10,411 nucleotides of DNA from Caldifarciminota bacterium UBA2202. Its GTDB lineage: Bacteria; Hydrothermota; 32-111. The notes beneath the pieces were generated by a model. The model ran no database searches, was not told where the DNA came from, and saw nothing but the letters and a program-made list of their open reading frames with translations. A program made the translations under genes and the position numbers. Shown here one piece after another: positions 1-6,797 of the stretch (its first letter is position 1; every line of letters begins with the position of its first letter). The DNA lies in contig DCUY01000003.1 of assembly GCA_002327905.1 (NCBI GenBank), positions 1-10,411 on the forward strand. Reading direction: 5' to 3'.

Positions 1-42
1 GATGTGCGAATGAGCGCCGGGCTTTCGTGCCGCGAGAATGTA

Positions 43-62
43 TTTTGATTTGTTTTGATTTG
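43..62. repeat. Perfect tandem 10-mer, two copies
   Basis: The 10-mer ttttgatttg occurs twice back to back (43-52 and 53-62), followed by a partial third copy (att). It lies in the noncoding tail after the mltG stop codon, next to a GC-rich stretch cut by the window edge. No function can be assigned; it may be simple slippage-derived sequence. Confidence 0.6.
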
Positions 63-96
63 ATTCTGCAGGGCGGGATTTCCGCTTTACGCGACC

Positions 97-1080
97 CTAT
101 TTTTTTTGAGCCTTTATATGTTCTTTGTAATTTGCAGTGAAAGTGTGTGTTCCGTCTCCGTTTGAAACATAAAACAGATATTTGCTCTGTAAGGGTTTTA
201 AAACTGACATGACGGATGAAATCGACGGTGAGCATATCGGAGTCGGCGGCAGACCGGGATTTTTATAAGTATTATAAGGAGAAGAAAATTCGAGGTCCCT
301 GTATGTCAGCTTCCCGCCCACCTTGTTTAATGCATAAAACACTGTGGCACAGCATTGCAGAAGCATACCTTTCTTTAGTCTGTTATAATAGACCCCTGCA
401 ATAAGAGGCTTCTCTTCATTGAGCTTCGCCTCTTTCTCAATTATGGATGCAAGAATTATATACTGGTATTTTGAAAATTTGAATTCATTTGGAGCAAACA
501 TTGAATCGGGAAGTTTCTCGGAAAATTTTTCAAGCATCATCCTGACTATATCCTCTTCATCAGTCTCATCCGAAATATAATATGTTTCAGGAAAGAGAAA
601 TCCTTCAGCATTCTTTGAAGGAATTTTAAACTCTTTAAGAATCTCCGCATTTTCGCATAGTCTTACAAACAAAACTGAATCAATATCAGCGTTCTTCTTG
701 ATTTTCGATGCAATCTGCTTATATGTAAGACCCTCGGGAATCGTTACCGGCTTGAGAATGACTCTGCCTTTATGTATTTTATCCAGAACCTGATATTCAT
801 TTGAGTTTTTGTAAAGTTCATATCTGCCTGCCTGAAGCTTCCCTTCAATTTTGCTTATCTTTGCAAAAAACTTGAAAACTTCTCTGTTCTCTATTACTCC
901 GCTGTCTTCAAGCATTTCTGCAATAGTTGACAGACTCTCTCCCTTTTTTATATTTATTACAACTTTCTCTCTCTGTGAAGATATGAAGACATTTGTTATT
1001 CTCTGGTCAATAAAAATCAGAACAAAGACTGTAAATAAAACAATGAGAAAATATTTGAATCCGTTATTTTTCTTTTTCAT
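97..1080 (-). CDS. mltG: Endolytic murein transglycosylase MltG (YceG-like)
   Basis: MltG cleaves glycan strands of nascent peptidoglycan at the outer face of the cytoplasmic membrane, setting glycan length. The 327-residue protein has a short basic N-terminus and one membrane segment at about residues 8-25. A LysM-like module follows (about 40-120, with KKGESLSTIAEML). The catalytic domain contains EGFLFPETY (159-167), the ASIIEKEA segment (211-218) with the conserved glutamate pair, YNRL (232-235), and SPYNTY plus GLPPTPI (267-282). Length is normal for the family. I start at the ATG at 1080 because GAGGAG lies 7 nt upstream; a TTG five codons earlier is really part of that ribosome-binding region. 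The gene overlaps the end of ruvX by 17 nt, and ruvX-mltG is a recurrent pairing. Oddity: the family's usual LQ-[ST]-DPTV-Y motif reads LQCCATVFY (241-249). It is the last gene before a noncoding tail. Confidence 0.93.
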   Translation of the reverse strand: MKKKNNGFKYFLIVLFTVFVLIFIDQRITNVFISSQREKVVINIKKGESLSTIAEMLEDSGVIENREVFKFFAKISKIEGKLQAGRYELYKNSNEYQVLDKIHKGRVILKPVTIPEGLTYKQIASKIKKNADIDSVLFVRLCENAEILKEFKIPSKNAEGFLFPETYYISDETDEEDIVRMMLEKFSEKLPDSMFAPNEFKFSKYQYIILASIIEKEAKLNEEKPLIAGVYYNRLKKGMLLQCCATVFYALNKVGGKLTYRDLEFSSPYNTYKNPGLPPTPICSPSISSVMSVLKPLQSKYLFYVSNGDGTHTFTANYKEHIKAQKK

Positions 1081-1459
1081 TGAGATACTCCTCAAGTATT
1101 ATCATTGCAGACAGGGAATCAACAGCTGATTTTTGCTTGTTTTTCTTTATATCGCTTTTTGCCAGCCTCTCCGCCTCTTTCGTTGTAAGATGCTCATTGA
1201 AAAATTCTATTTTGAGTGATGATATGGATTTAAGGTTCTTCGCAATCTCTCTTATTCTGCCTGACATTTCCGTCTCCCGCATCTCTTTATCAAGAGGCAC
1301 ACCGACAATAACAATTTCATAATCATTCTCTTTAATTATTGATTGAAGACTCGAGTCCAAAAAGGCAGTCTCCACGGTTTTTTGCGGCAGAAGAATATTT
1401 TCGAGATAGAGGCATATACCTGTTCTCTTCATTCCTATATCAAGTGATATTATGTTCAT
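1064..1459 (-). CDS. ruvX: RuvX/YqgF family RNase H-fold nuclease (putative pre-16S rRNA nuclease)
   Basis: YqgF/RuvX proteins are small RNase H-fold enzymes linked to maturation of the 16S rRNA 5' end and proposed as Holliday-junction resolvases. The 131-residue product starts with the first acidic motif, ISLDIGMKRTGIC (residues 4-16). It continues with VIVGVPLD, then a motif reading NEHLTTKEAE, and ends with VDSLSAMIILEEYL carrying the last conserved aspartate. The ATG at 1459 is chosen because the family begins just before the LDxG strand; a longer frame to 1576 would only add 39 residues lying within the glycosyltransferase gene. It overlaps the end of that gene by 20 nt; the Shine-Dalgarno is weak (GGGT), suggesting translational coupling. 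Oddities: the usual DER-LTT motif reads NEHLTT, and the loop after VGVPL is shorter than the common LPLxxDGS form. Assignment is firm at family level; exact activity is inferred. Confidence 0.88.
   Translation of the reverse strand: MNIISLDIGMKRTGICLYLENILLPQKTVETAFLDSSLQSIIKENDYEIVIVGVPLDKEMRETEMSGRIREIAKNLKSISSLKIEFFNEHLTTKEAERLAKSDIKKNKQKSAVDSLSAMIILEEYLNEKEK
1088..1093 (-). promoter_or_regulatory. Ribosome binding site of mltG
   Basis: GAGGAG on the minus strand, 7 nt before the ATG at 1080. It lies inside the 3' end of ruvX, so translation is probably coupled. It fixes the start at 1080 and rules out the TTG at 1095. Confidence 0.8.
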
Positions 1460-2498
1460 CTTTACCCAGTATTTCAATGAGCTTTTTGAATATTTCGATT
1501 TTTGAAAATCTATAAGCAGTCTTCTTCTGCCTCTCAGCAAGTTCATATATTTTATTTTTATCAGAAAGCAACTCATTCAGTTTTTGAGAAAGTGTTTTAA
1601 TGTCATTCTCTTTCACCAAATAATCCTTTTCATCCACAGTATAGATTAGTTCCCCCGAATCGGAGCTTATCACTGCGCATCCTGATGCCATGGCTTCAAG
1701 CACTGTTCTCCCTTGCTGTTCAATCCATTTTTTGCCGGAGACTGACAAATTCAGAAATATATCAGTTTCCTTATAAAATTCATCCATGTTTTTGTGAGGT
1801 ATGAGCCCTTTGTATTCAAATTTGATTTTTCTCTCTTCAAGCTGCTTCAAAAAACTCTTCTTATCCTTTCCTTCACCGCATATAAGCAATTTATACGGAT
1901 ACTTCACCTCTTTTAAGCTCTCTAAAAGCCATTCGGTCCCCTTGCATCTTTCAATTCGGGAGGCAAATCCTATGCTCACTTCTTTTCCCGTTTCTCCTCT
2001 GTTTTTTCCTGCTTCAAAAAATCTGTCCGGAATTGAGAGAGGAATTACAGGAACAGAATCCCTTGCGTAAATCTCCATCGCGGCTTTTGAAGATGTCTGA
2101 CCCACTCCCGCAATAATATTTGATTTTGAATTGACGAAATTATTGATTCTGTCTCTTAAAAAAGACCTCTTTACAATGTTCTGCGCTGTGCGTATGATTT
2201 TCAGGGGAACATCGGCGAAATGCTTCAGAATGAAATATGACTGCGGATAATAAGGTTCTTCATCAATCCATACAATATCATATTTATTTGAGTCCTTAAA
2301 AAGCGGAATGTAGCTGTTTTTCAAAAACGGAAGCCTGATAAGATCAAAACCGTCGGGATTCTCATACTCTTCATTAAATGATCCTCTCCATTTTTTCGGA
2401 AACAAGAATTCAATTTCGTCAGTCTCCATAAGAAGTTCGAAGAGTTCTCTATTGTCCGGATTCACATGCATGTGTCCTATAACAGCTATCCGCCTCAA
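1440..2498 (-). CDS. Glycosyltransferase, GT4-like (GT-B fold)
   Basis: The 352-residue protein has the two-domain layout of family 4 retaining glycosyltransferases. The N-terminal domain (about 1-165) begins with a beta strand, RRIAVIGHMHV. The C-terminal nucleotide-sugar domain starts at about 174 with SIGFASRIERCKGTEWLL, continues with KLLICGEG (203-210) and FEYKGLIPHKNMDEFYKETDIFLNLS, and carries the diagnostic E-x7-E (E260, E268) within EQQGRTVLEAMASGCAVISS. It has no membrane segment and is probably cytosolic or peripheral. Donor and acceptor cannot be read from sequence. The nearby Rmd-like and LpxH-like genes suggest envelope glycan or LPS work, as inference. The start is a TTG at 2498 with GGGAGG 4 nt upstream; the next ATG (residue 10) would remove the first beta strand. 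It overlaps birA by 4 nt (TTGA) and ruvX by 20 nt. Confidence 0.85.
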   Translation of the reverse strand: MRRIAVIGHMHVNPDNRELFELLMETDEIEFLFPKKWRGSFNEEYENPDGFDLIRLPFLKNSYIPLFKDSNKYDIVWIDEEPYYPQSYFILKHFADVPLKIIRTAQNIVKRSFLRDRINNFVNSKSNIIAGVGQTSSKAAMEIYARDSVPVIPLSIPDRFFEAGKNRGETGKEVSIGFASRIERCKGTEWLLESLKEVKYPYKLLICGEGKDKKSFLKQLEERKIKFEYKGLIPHKNMDEFYKETDIFLNLSVSGKKWIEQQGRTVLEAMASGCAVISSDSGELIYTVDEKDYLVKENDIKTLSQKLNELLSDKNKIYELAERQKKTAYRFSKIEIFKKLIEILGKDEHNIT

Positions 2499-3226
2499 AT
2501 ATCCTCCCGTAAAAATGACACATCACCCGCTATGAATGATTCCACTTCACCGTCAATATCAATTTCAATCTCTCCTGTCTCTCTGAATCCAAAGACTGTT
2601 CCATTGATATTTCTTGAAACAGATGTGAATTTAACTCTCTTTCCTATCATTCCGGAATCTTTCAGAAAATTTAATATCTCTTTTTCGGTATTGATTTTAT
2701 TTATTTCCGCAATTATTCCGCACAAGAGTTCGTTTAAATCATACTCCCTTCTTTTGATAAGAAACAAGGAAGTCGCTGTCTTTGAGATATCCTCTTGAAA
2801 TTCTCGTATGTTTGCATTTACTCCGATTCCTGCTATTATCGTATCCTCTGTTATTTCAAGCAGGATGCCTGATATTTTCTTTTTTCCAACGAGTATGTCA
2901 TTAGGCCATTTGTAGATTAGATTCGGCACTCCGGCATAATCCAATGTCTTGAATACTCCCATTGCGCATGCTATGGGAGACAGCTGATAATTGTAATTGA
3001 TGTCACTGATTTTTTCGGTGAATGAAAAATAAAGTCCTCCGGTTTCCGAAGACCATTTTCTGCTGAATCTGCCTCTTCCGTTTGTCTGCTCGTCTGCCGC
3101 GACAAGAACTGAAGTCTTTCCCTTCTTTATGATTTTTGCAATATAATTATTCGTGGAATCTATCGTTTCAAGCAGAATATAATCCTTGAAATCAAGATGT
3201 CTCTTAAGATAAGACGGATCAAGCAT
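2495..3226 (-). CDS. birA: Biotin--[acetyl-CoA-carboxylase] ligase, BirA without HTH
   Basis: This enzyme activates biotin to biotinyl-5'-AMP and attaches it to the lysine of biotin carboxyl carrier protein. The 243 residues contain the ligase core: DSTNNY (23-28), the biotin/adenylate loop NGRGRFSRKW with GRGR at 50-53, YKWPNDILV (105-113), KISGILLE (117-124) and GIGVN (133-137). A small C-terminal SH3-like domain follows (about 195-240, GTVFGFRETGEIEI...). No N-terminal winged-helix domain is present, so this is a monofunctional (group I) ligase and not a biotin-operon repressor. The ATG at 3226 has AGGTGA just upstream, inside the end of nadC, with which it overlaps by 8 nt. The nadC-birA neighbourhood is seen in other bacteria and fits a cofactor-metabolism segment. 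Confidence 0.95.
   Translation of the reverse strand: MLDPSYLKRHLDFKDYILLETIDSTNNYIAKIIKKGKTSVLVAADEQTNGRGRFSRKWSSETGGLYFSFTEKISDINYNYQLSPIACAMGVFKTLDYAGVPNLIYKWPNDILVGKKKISGILLEITEDTIIAGIGVNANIREFQEDISKTATSLFLIKRREYDLNELLCGIIAEINKINTEKEILNFLKDSGMIGKRVKFTSVSRNINGTVFGFRETGEIEIDIDGEVESFIAGDVSFLREDI
2503..2508 (-). promoter_or_regulatory. Ribosome binding site deciding the TTG start of the glycosyltransferase
   Basis: GGGAGG on the minus strand, 4 nt before the TTG at 2498 and inside the last codons of birA. Together with the 4-nt stop/start overlap it supports TTG initiation coupled to birA translation. Confidence 0.7.
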
Positions 3227-4067
3227 TATTCACCTGCATACTTATATCAAGGGATTTGAATGAATGTGTGAGTTTTCCTATTGAAATATAATTCACTCCC
3301 TCAATAAGATAATCATTTATGTTCTTTTCCGTAATATTTCCGGAGACCTCGATTTCTACACGTCTTTTTATGATTTCCACGGATTCCAAAATCTCTTTTG
3401 GTGTCATATTGTCAAGAAGAATTCTGTCCACAGGGTATTTCAGCACATTCTCTATTTCAGAGGCTTCTGCCACCTCAACCACTATGATTTTCTCCGGATA
3501 TTTGTTCTTCATTCTATTTATGACTGACAATTCATTTTTTAAGACTGCAAGATGATTGTCTTTGATCATTATCTGATCAAAAAGATCAAATCTGTGATTT
3601 ATTCCTCCGCCTGTCATTACTGCGTATTTTTCAAGATGCCTCATCGCAGGAGTTGTCTTCCTCGTGTCGAGTATTTTTACTCCGCTTCCTTCAGCGAGTT
3701 TGACGAACTTGTTTGTTGTTGTGGCTATTCCGCTTAATCTTTGTATATAATTTAAAAGGGTTCTTTCCGCGGATAATATTCCCCTCAGTCTGCCTTTTAT
3801 TCTGAATAATTCACATCCGCTCTCCACATAGGAGCCGTCTTCATAAAAGTATTCGACAACATAAGTGCCGAAATTCTGCAGAACAACTTCGCTTATCTGA
3901 ACACCGCTTATGATTCCGCACTCCTTCGCTATCACTGCCGCATTGCCCTCCATATCTTCCGGAATGCACATTTGAGTGGTAATATCAAAGAAAGCTTTGT
4001 CCTCCTTTATCGCCTCCATAACATTATTTTCAATTACAGCTCGCGATACAAATTTAAAAATGTTCAA
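3219..4067 (-). CDS. nadC: Nicotinate-nucleotide pyrophosphorylase (quinolinate phosphoribosyltransferase)
   Basis: NadC converts quinolinate and PRPP to nicotinate mononucleotide, CO2 and pyrophosphate in de novo NAD synthesis. From the TTG at 4067 the protein has 282 residues, the normal family length. Visible hallmarks are ERTLLNYIQRLSGIAT (101-116), then the long signature from DTRKTTPAMRHLEKYAV (134 on) through GGGINHRFDLFDQIMIKDNH to 172. EVAEASE (198-204), LLDNM (217-221), EVSGNI (240-245) and SIGKLTHSFKSLDIS follow near the end. An ATG exists further upstream (4097), but AAGGGGG sits 6 nt before the TTG, and that start trims the overlap with the upstream metallophosphatase gene to 14 nt. 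No nadA or nadB is visible in the window. It overlaps birA by 8 nt. Confidence 0.95.
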   Translation of the reverse strand: MNIFKFVSRAVIENNVMEAIKEDKAFFDITTQMCIPEDMEGNAAVIAKECGIISGVQISEVVLQNFGTYVVEYFYEDGSYVESGCELFRIKGRLRGILSAERTLLNYIQRLSGIATTTNKFVKLAEGSGVKILDTRKTTPAMRHLEKYAVMTGGGINHRFDLFDQIMIKDNHLAVLKNELSVINRMKNKYPEKIIVVEVAEASEIENVLKYPVDRILLDNMTPKEILESVEIIKRRVEIEVSGNITEKNINDYLIEGVNYISIGKLTHSFKSLDISMQVNNA

Positions 4068-4752
4068 TTCTGACCCCCTTTTCATCAATGAAGGCATACT
4101 CGCGCAAACCCTTATAATCTCCGAGAAATATTATTTTTTCTTCTTCAAAGACCGCAGATTGATGCGAATGGCCTATAATCACTGAATCAAAATCCGCATA
4201 TCTGCGGATTCTTTTTATCTCTGCTTTCATTTTCAATATCTTCTCTTTTTCATTTTTGCCTGAGGATGTGACAGAGGAGACTATTCGACCTATTTGATAT
4301 CCTATTTCAGGATGCAGAAGGGCGAACATTTTCTCTGAAATTCTGCTACTTAATATAAAATCCGCTATTTTTCTGAAAATTGATTTGCTTTCAAACTCGT
4401 CTCCGTGGCTGAGCAGATATTTTTTTCCGTATGCTTTAAGCTCAAAGACTCCTGATTTTACTTCCGTATTTAAAAATTTTGAAAAAAAGTCGCCGAGCCA
4501 CATATCATGGTTTCCTTCTGCTATGTATATTTTCTTGGTTTCCGAGAGATTTTTAATAACATTGAAAAGCGGGAAATAATTTTTGGGGATAAAATTACTG
4601 TAATTGAAATAAAAATCAAAAATATCTCCGAGAAGCACCAGAGTGCCGAAAATATCCTTTTTTGAATCTATAAGCTTTATAAGTTGATTCTGCTTTTCAT
4701 AATCATAAATTGAAATATGGCTGTCGCACACTATAAGAACAGAGTCATTCAT
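4054..4752 (-). CDS. lpxH: LpxH-like metallophosphatase (probable UDP-2,3-diacylglucosamine pyrophosphatase)
   Basis: LpxH hydrolyses UDP-2,3-diacylglucosamine to lipid X and UMP in lipid A synthesis at the inner face of the cytoplasmic membrane. The 232-residue protein has every calcineurin-type metal motif: D10-x-H12 (CDSHIS), GD (42-43, in LLGDIFDFYF), GNHD (80-83), HGDE (116-119) and GHSH (194-197). Between the last two lies a helical insert, FRKIADFILSSRISEKMFALLHPEIG (about 126-151), like the lipid-binding cap of LpxH proteins. Overall size also matches LpxH. The call remains a family-level inference, since other phosphoesterases share the core. The ATG at 4752 overlaps the preceding Rmd-like gene by 8 nt; the ribosome-binding site is weak. 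A lipid A enzyme implies a diderm cell. It overlaps nadC by 14 nt. Confidence 0.75.
   Translation of the reverse strand: MNDSVLIVCDSHISIYDYEKQNQLIKLIDSKKDIFGTLVLLGDIFDFYFNYSNFIPKNYFPLFNVIKNLSETKKIYIAEGNHDMWLGDFFSKFLNTEVKSGVFELKAYGKKYLLSHGDEFESKSIFRKIADFILSSRISEKMFALLHPEIGYQIGRIVSSVTSSGKNEKEKILKMKAEIKRIRRYADFDSVIIGHSHQSAVFEEEKIIFLGDYKGLREYAFIDEKGVRIEHF
4074..4080 (-). promoter_or_regulatory. Ribosome binding site deciding the TTG start of nadC
   Basis: AAGGGGG on the minus strand followed by a 6-nt spacer and TTG at 4067. The in-frame ATGs at 4097 and 4085 lie upstream of or too close to this site, so TTG is the best-supported initiation codon. Confidence 0.75.
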
Positions 4753-5635
4753 CTTTCATCATCCAATCGATAGTTTCAAATAAATCATGTTTTCTCTTCC
4801 ATCCGGTTTTTCTTTTCAAAAGCACTGAGGAGCCGTAAAATTCTTTCGGCTCACCCTTTCTGACAAGGTCGGGATTCTTCTCAATATTCAATGTTTTCTT
4901 TGATTTTTTAATTATATACTCGACAATCTCTTTAAGAGAAGTTCCTTTCTCCGAGGAAATATTGTAAACCCCGCTCTCTATCTCTATCAGTAATTTATAT
5001 GCAGAGACAATATCCCTCACATCCGAAAAATCCCTCAACAGAGACAAACTGCCTGTCTGTATCGTATCCCCGTTTTTTGCCTTTCTCACCTGTTCTATGA
5101 TTGAAGGAATGAAAAAATTCACAGTCTGATTTCTGCCAGTATGATTGAACGAACGGGCTATTACGAGATTAAGATTCTTCTCTGTATATTTTTTCAAAAT
5201 CTCTTCAGCCATTCTCTTTGAATCTGAGTATGCATTAAGAGGAGAGAGGGGATGTTTCTCATCTATCGGAAGATATTTCGGAGTTCCGTAAACATCCGAT
5301 GTGGATATGAATATCAACCGTGTCTTTGCGCTCTCTCTGACAATGGCATCCGCAAAATTCAAAGCTCCGAGAATATTTATTTTGTAAGTGTCATAATAAT
5401 TATTCTTCGCCACCTTTGCAGAAGACTGTCCTGCAAGGTGGAATATGCAGTCATATCCGCCGTCTTTGACTATTTTATCAACAGAGGCGCTCTCTGTGGC
5501 ATCAAGAAAATAAGTTTTGTACGCAAGGTCTTTCTTAATAAAATAACAACCTTCAATTTCATAGTTTTTCTTCAGCTCTTCATAAAGATACCCTGCTACA
5601 AACCCTTCGGCGCCTGTAATCAAAATCTTCTTCAT
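4745..5635 (-). CDS. Extended SDR nucleotide-sugar reductase/epimerase, Rmd-like (GDP-4-dehydro-6-deoxy-mannose reductase family)
   Basis: The 296-residue protein is an extended short-chain dehydrogenase acting on nucleotide sugars. It has an N-terminal Rossmann motif, LITGAEGFVAGYL (5-17), with G8 and G11 kept and alanine at the usual third glycine position followed by G15. HLAGQSS (66-72), the catalytic STSDVYG (111-117), and Y136-x3-K140 in NAYSDSK follow. RSFNHTGRNQ (161-170) resembles the RSFNHTGPGQ stretch typical of GDP-4-keto-6-deoxymannose reductases (Rmd), which make GDP-D-rhamnose. RDFSDVRDIVSAY (201-213) and GVYNISS close the substrate domain. No gmd dehydratase lies in the window, so the substrate is inferred. 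The ATG at 5635 has AGGGG upstream and overlaps the metallophosphatase stop as ATGA. Together with the nearby LpxH-like and GT4 genes it suggests surface-glycan synthesis. UDP-sugar epimerase activity is the main alternative. Confidence 0.8.
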   Translation of the reverse strand: MKKILITGAEGFVAGYLYEELKKNYEIEGCYFIKKDLAYKTYFLDATESASVDKIVKDGGYDCIFHLAGQSSAKVAKNNYYDTYKINILGALNFADAIVRESAKTRLIFISTSDVYGTPKYLPIDEKHPLSPLNAYSDSKRMAEEILKKYTEKNLNLVIARSFNHTGRNQTVNFFIPSIIEQVRKAKNGDTIQTGSLSLLRDFSDVRDIVSAYKLLIEIESGVYNISSEKGTSLKEIVEYIIKKSKKTLNIEKNPDLVRKGEPKEFYGSSVLLKRKTGWKRKHDLFETIDWMMKDE

Positions 5636-6360
5636 AATCCCCTCTCAAGCCGTTCAGCAAGAAATCTCGGAAGATGCGCTTCAAGTATCTTCTCCTGAGC
5701 GGATTTTATGTTATATTCAGCTTTTATATAATCCAGGGTTCCCTCCTCATTATCAAAAAGAACCGCACATGCTCTATTGTCTTTATTCCTCGGCTGTCCT
5801 ACTGAACCGACATTGACGATATATCTTGCATTCTTTTCGCATTCGAGGTGTTCGTCAAACAGCATATTGACCTCTTCATTCTTAAGTCTGTAAATGAGAG
5901 GAATATGAGTGTGCCCTATGAATGTAAGTTCAAATCCTGTCACTTTGAATTCATCCTGCGCTTCATAAATGGAGTCTATATAATTCCAATATTCCGGATT
6001 TGAAGGAGATGAATGAACAACTGCGAAATTCTTTTCCGCAATTATATAGGGGATATCATTCAGTCTCTTAAGGTGCTTGCGCGACATTTTTTCCCTCGTC
6101 CATATTATCGCCTCTTTTGCAGAGTAATTGAACATCCTTATATCTGTTTTTCCTATAACTCCGGCATCATGGTTTCCCAATACAATCTTATCGGTCAGTC
6201 CGGTTATTCTCTCCATGCATTCATTCGGCTGAGCTCCGTATCCGACAATGTCTCCTATGCAGACTAGGGAATATTTTTTTGATATTCCGTCTGCTTTTTT
6301 CAGCAGTGCGTCCAATGCCACGAGATTTGAATGAATATCGGAAATAAATAAATACTTCAT
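5632..6360 (-). CDS. YfcE/MJ0936-type metallophosphoesterase
   Basis: The 242-residue cytosolic protein has the complete metal centre of small calcineurin-like phosphodiesterases: D8-x-H10 (SDIHSN), GD (36-37) in CIGDIVGYGAQPNEC, GNHD (62-65), VVHSSP with H116, GHTH (149-152) and NVGSVGQPRN (183-192). The GDIVGYGAxPNEC and NVGSVGQPR strings are typical of the YfcE/DR1281-like group, whose members hydrolyse model phosphodiesters. The physiological substrate is unknown for most, and nothing here defines it. The ATG at 6360 overlaps the nusB stop by one nucleotide (TGATG), with AAGGA just upstream, so translation is likely coupled. It is a separate lineage from the LpxH-like enzyme two genes downstream and lacks that protein's helical insert. 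Confidence 0.85.
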   Translation of the reverse strand: MKYLFISDIHSNLVALDALLKKADGISKKYSLVCIGDIVGYGAQPNECMERITGLTDKIVLGNHDAGVIGKTDIRMFNYSAKEAIIWTREKMSRKHLKRLNDIPYIIAEKNFAVVHSSPSNPEYWNYIDSIYEAQDEFKVTGFELTFIGHTHIPLIYRLKNEEVNMLFDEHLECEKNARYIVNVGSVGQPRNKDNRACAVLFDNEEGTLDYIKAEYNIKSAQEKILEAHLPRFLAERLERGL

Positions 6361-6794
6361 CAGTCCTTGAGTTTTTTTTCGAATTCTTCCTTATTCTTGA
6401 CAATGAAATCAAGTATTCCGTTTACAAATCCGCCTGAATCATCAGTGGAATATTCCTTTGCAATCTCTATTGCCTCGTCAATCGCTACTACATCAGGCAC
6501 TTTATCCTGAAGATATATCTCCACAAGAGCTATTCTGAGAATGTTTTTGTCTATCACTGCCATTCTCTCAATCTTCCAGTTTTTTGTTGCATTGTTTATC
6601 AGATTATTGAGTTTGTCATAAAAAAGAATAGCCTTGTTTGTAAGATTCATAGCGTATTTCTTCACATCCTCGGTTAAATCATCTTCAAGTTCGAAGACCT
6701 CCTGAAGAATAGGCTCTATATCCTTGACTTCATTCATTTCATACATGTAGAGAGCCTTCATCGCAAGTATTCTCGATTCTCTTCGTTTACCCAA
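6360..6794 (-). CDS. nusB: Transcription antitermination protein NusB
   Basis: NusB with NusE (S10) binds boxA RNA and assembles antitermination complexes on rRNA operons. The 144-residue all-helical protein shows the basic N-terminal RNA-binding segment KRRESRILAMKALY (3-16). It also has WKIERMAVIDKNILRIALVEI (73-93) and the C-terminal signature VAIDEAIEIAKEYS followed by GGFVNGILD (103-129). The length is typical. Initiation is at TTG (6794): AAAAGGA lies 8 nt upstream, and the first internal ATG would delete the arginine-rich segment. Its place right after ribH is the classic rib-nusB arrangement found in many bacteria. It is 3 nt from ribH and overlaps the next gene by 1 nt. Confidence 0.95.
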   Translation of the reverse strand: MGKRRESRILAMKALYMYEMNEVKDIEPILQEVFELEDDLTEDVKKYAMNLTNKAILFYDKLNNLINNATKNWKIERMAVIDKNILRIALVEIYLQDKVPDVVAIDEAIEIAKEYSTDDSGGFVNGILDFIVKNKEEFEKKLKD

Positions 6795-6797
6795 GCG

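Noticed and set aside
73..85. Possible terminator after mltG
   Set aside because: Only a 4-bp GCGG/CCGC stem with a 5-nt loop is present, and no T-run follows on the minus strand. Transcription may end outside the window or by Rho.
851..1129. Plus-strand 92-codon frame over the mltG start
   Set aside because: It is antisense to the membrane segment of MltG; the apparent hydrophobic stretch is a mirror of AT-rich codons.
1460..1576. Longer N-terminal extension of RuvX
   Set aside because: The extra 39 residues lie within the glycosyltransferase coding region and show no conserved sequence; the family begins just before the LDIG strand.
5252..5698. Plus-strand open frame of 148 codons
   Set aside because: It lies antisense to the Rmd-like gene, resembles no family, and has low-complexity composition typical of an antisense shadow.
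4054..6360. The two metallophosphatases as a recent gene duplication
   Set aside because: They share only the common metal-binding motifs. One has an LpxH-like helical insert and the other the GYGAQPNEC and NVGSVGQPRN strings of a different group.
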